This document shows, one piece after another, positions 62,733 to 64,000 of a DNA stretch of 64,000 bases. Below the pieces are notes generated by a model, which was given only the letters and a program-made list of their open reading frames with translations, searched no databases and was not told where the DNA came from. Every line of letters starts with the position of its first letter. Within the stretch, counting starts at the first letter, position 1. The position numbers and the translations under genes are program-made. This DNA is from Vreelandella populi (GTDB taxonomy: Bacteria; Pseudomonadota; Gammaproteobacteria; Pseudomonadales; Halomonadaceae), in contig NZ_RZHE01000004.1 in NCBI RefSeq assembly GCF_003989825.1, positions 124,001 through 188,000 on the forward strand, given 5' to 3'.

Positions 62733-63030
62733 TCTAAAAACCCTTATCTATGTTGGATGAAGTACTTTATTTGTTTCTATAAAAAGCTATTTGATAAAAC
62801 TAGTTATGACCCAATGCACGGCACTCAAAATGAATAAAATAAGATTATAAAAAGCACTATAGCAAATTACTTAGAATTCATTGTAATGAATGCTTTAAGT
62901 TCATTACATAAATCGCCATTCAATACTATCAAGTCAGTTTCACTATTCGAGCAACGAACGGCTGCTTTTACGCTATACTGCATCACTTTTTCTTTTCGAC
63001 ACACTTTACGACACCCTGTCAGAGCTTCCC
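62733..63030 (+). promoter_or_regulatory. AT-rich leader and candidate promoter of the helicase gene
   Basis: About 300 AT-rich bases without a gene. TACGCTATACT at 62969-62979 gives a -10 TATACT, but I see no convincing -35. ATTCATT-GT-AATGAAT at 62876-62891 is a small inverted repeat. RhlE-type helicase genes often have long, cold-responsive leaders; whether this one does is unknown. Confidence 0.35.
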
Positions 63031-64000
63031 ATGCCCTTTGCAAAACTAGGCTTATCCAGTCCTCTGGTTCAAGCGATTACCGAACTAGGCTACAAAACGC
63101 CAACGCCCATCCAGGAACAAGCGATTCCTGTCATTCTCTCGGGCAAGGACCTAGTCGCCACCGCCCAGACCGGAACGGGCAAAACCGGGGCCTTCGTTCT
63201 GCCTTTGCTGGAACGCTTCAGTACGGCAGGCGAACTACGCGGCAAACGCATCCGCGCGCTGATACTGGTGCCGACCCGTGAGCTGGCGGTTCAGGTCGAA
63301 GCCAGCGTGGCGCAATACGCAAAACACCTGAATTTAACGTCCATGGCCGCGTACGGGGGCGTAGATACCGCACCACAGAAAGAGCGCTTGATAGAAGGGA
63401 TCGATATTCTCGTCGCCACGCCGGGCAGATTGCTGGATTTGGCTCATCAGCGTGCGGTGCACTTCGATGAACTTGAAGTCATGGTGTTGGACGAAGCGGA
63501 CAGAATGGTCGACATGGGCTTTGTCGATGATATTCACAAGGTCATCGTGCGTCTGCCGGAAAAACGTCAGAACCTGTTGTTCACGGCCACAATGACCAAT
63601 GAGGTTCGGGCGCTGGCTTTTGACTTTTCAGACAGCAAGAAGACCGAGCTGGCGGCGGACATCTCCATTTCTCCCAACGTCCGCGCCGCCGCCAGCATCA
63701 AGCAATGGCTCATCACGGTCGATAAGGACACCAAGTCCGCCCTGTTGAGCCATTTGATCAACGAGAATGAGTGGGATCAGGCGCTGATTTTCGTCGAGAA
63801 AAAACACAGCGCGGCCAAGCTGGTTGCCCAACTGGAAAAACGCGGCATCACCGCGGATTCCATCCATGGCGGCAGAAGCCAGGCGATGCGCGAAACGGTA
63901 TTGGGTCAGTTCAAATCCGGCGAACTCAAGTATCTGGTCGCGACAGGGGTTGCCGCGCGCGGCCTGGATATTGGGGAACTGAGCCGTGTGGTGAATTACG
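63031..64000 (+). CDS. DEAD-box RNA helicase, RhlE-like (3' part outside window)
   Basis: The first 323 residues are visible. The Q motif is GYKTPTPIQEQ, motif I AQTGTGKT, Ia PTRELAVQV, Ib TPGRLLDLA, II DEAD, then helicase domain 2 with RGLDIG. Motif III reads TAT (LLFTATMT) rather than the common SAT. The frame is open at base 64000. ATG 63031 begins the Q-motif region directly; the upstream frame from 62886 is in another reading frame. Family members unwind short RNA duplexes in ribosome assembly and decay. Confidence 0.93.
   Translation, partial: MPFAKLGLSSPLVQAITELGYKTPTPIQEQAIPVILSGKDLVATAQTGTGKTGAFVLPLLERFSTAGELRGKRIRALILVPTRELAVQVEASVAQYAKHLNLTSMAAYGGVDTAPQKERLIEGIDILVATPGRLLDLAHQRAVHFDELEVMVLDEADRMVDMGFVDDIHKVIVRLPEKRQNLLFTATMTNEVRALAFDFSDSKKTELAADISISPNVRAAASIKQWLITVDKDTKSALLSHLINENEWDQALIFVEKKHSAAKLVAQLEKRGITADSIHGGRSQAMRETVLGQFKSGELKYLVATGVAARGLDIGELSRVVNY

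Noticed and set aside
1-64000. CRISPR array, prophage, transposon, tRNA or rRNA
   Set aside because: I saw no regularly spaced repeats, integrase, transposase, phage structural genes or tRNA/rRNA sequences on either strand.

Overview
The window reads as chromosomal DNA of a gammaproteobacterium, most likely a Halomonas-like member of the Halomonadaceae. This is inferred from the mrdA-rodA-mltB-rlpA-dacA-ybeD-lipB block, the mpl-ubiX pair, a DUF3141 PHA-synthase-like gene, acid-rich secreted proteins and moderately high GC. No database search was possible, so genus is inference. There are no rRNA or tRNA genes, CRISPR arrays, insertion sequences or prophage genes that I can recognise. Both end genes (DUF3141 protein at base 1, RhlE-like helicase at base 64000) are cut by the window edges.

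Layout. (1) 1-20.8 kb is mostly core: a LysR regulator, lipA, then a long minus-strand block proA-nadD-rsfS-rlmH-mrdA-rodA-mltB-rlpA-dacA-ybeD-lipB covering proline and NAD synthesis, ribosome maturation, cell elongation, peptidoglycan trimming and lipoate attachment. A plus-strand trio follows: two membrane proteins with what look like degenerate GGDEF domains, and a DedA-PAP2 fusion. Next come a minus-strand mpl-ubiX-LysE operon, a membrane-anchored glutaredoxin and a small secreted protein. (2) 21-29.2 kb is a peptide-use locus: a complete Dpp/Opp-type ABC importer, a HypT-like LysR regulator and prolidase PepQ. (3) 29-36 kb holds TatD, an OmpW-type porin, a possible small RNA, a MoxR ATPase/VWA pair, a RidA-family protein and cobyric acid synthase. 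(4) 36-45 kb holds a solitary cytochrome P450, a glutaminase, and a LacI-regulated ABC importer whose operon ends in a GpdQ-like phosphodiesterase. A perfect 18-bp palindrome just upstream is the likely LacI operator.

(5) 44.8-62.7 kb is an accessory stretch of small, mostly single-gene units: macrodomain hydrolase, Ada-like methyltransferase, LysE/AraC pair, DUF1206, YqaA-like protein, ABM monooxygenases, MAPEG, AhpD-like protein, methyltransferases, FosA-like protein, DUF1456, SDR, GNATs, MscS channel, VOC proteins, nitrilase and SoxR. Several genes here are broken. An AraC regulator, a GNAT and a PPOX-family flavoprotein each carry one frameshift, each explainable by loss of one base from a short homopolymer. 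A short VOC-family relic lies at 57.4 kb. The region is therefore either decaying or locally mis-sequenced. A clear SoxR box separates soxR from a divergent VOC gene, which identifies that gene as its probable target.

I found no unmistakable new defence or mobile system. The best candidates for something undescribed are the tandem degenerate-GGDEF membrane proteins beside DedA-PAP2, the LacI/ABC/phosphodiesterase operon, and the small-RNA candidate near 31 kb.
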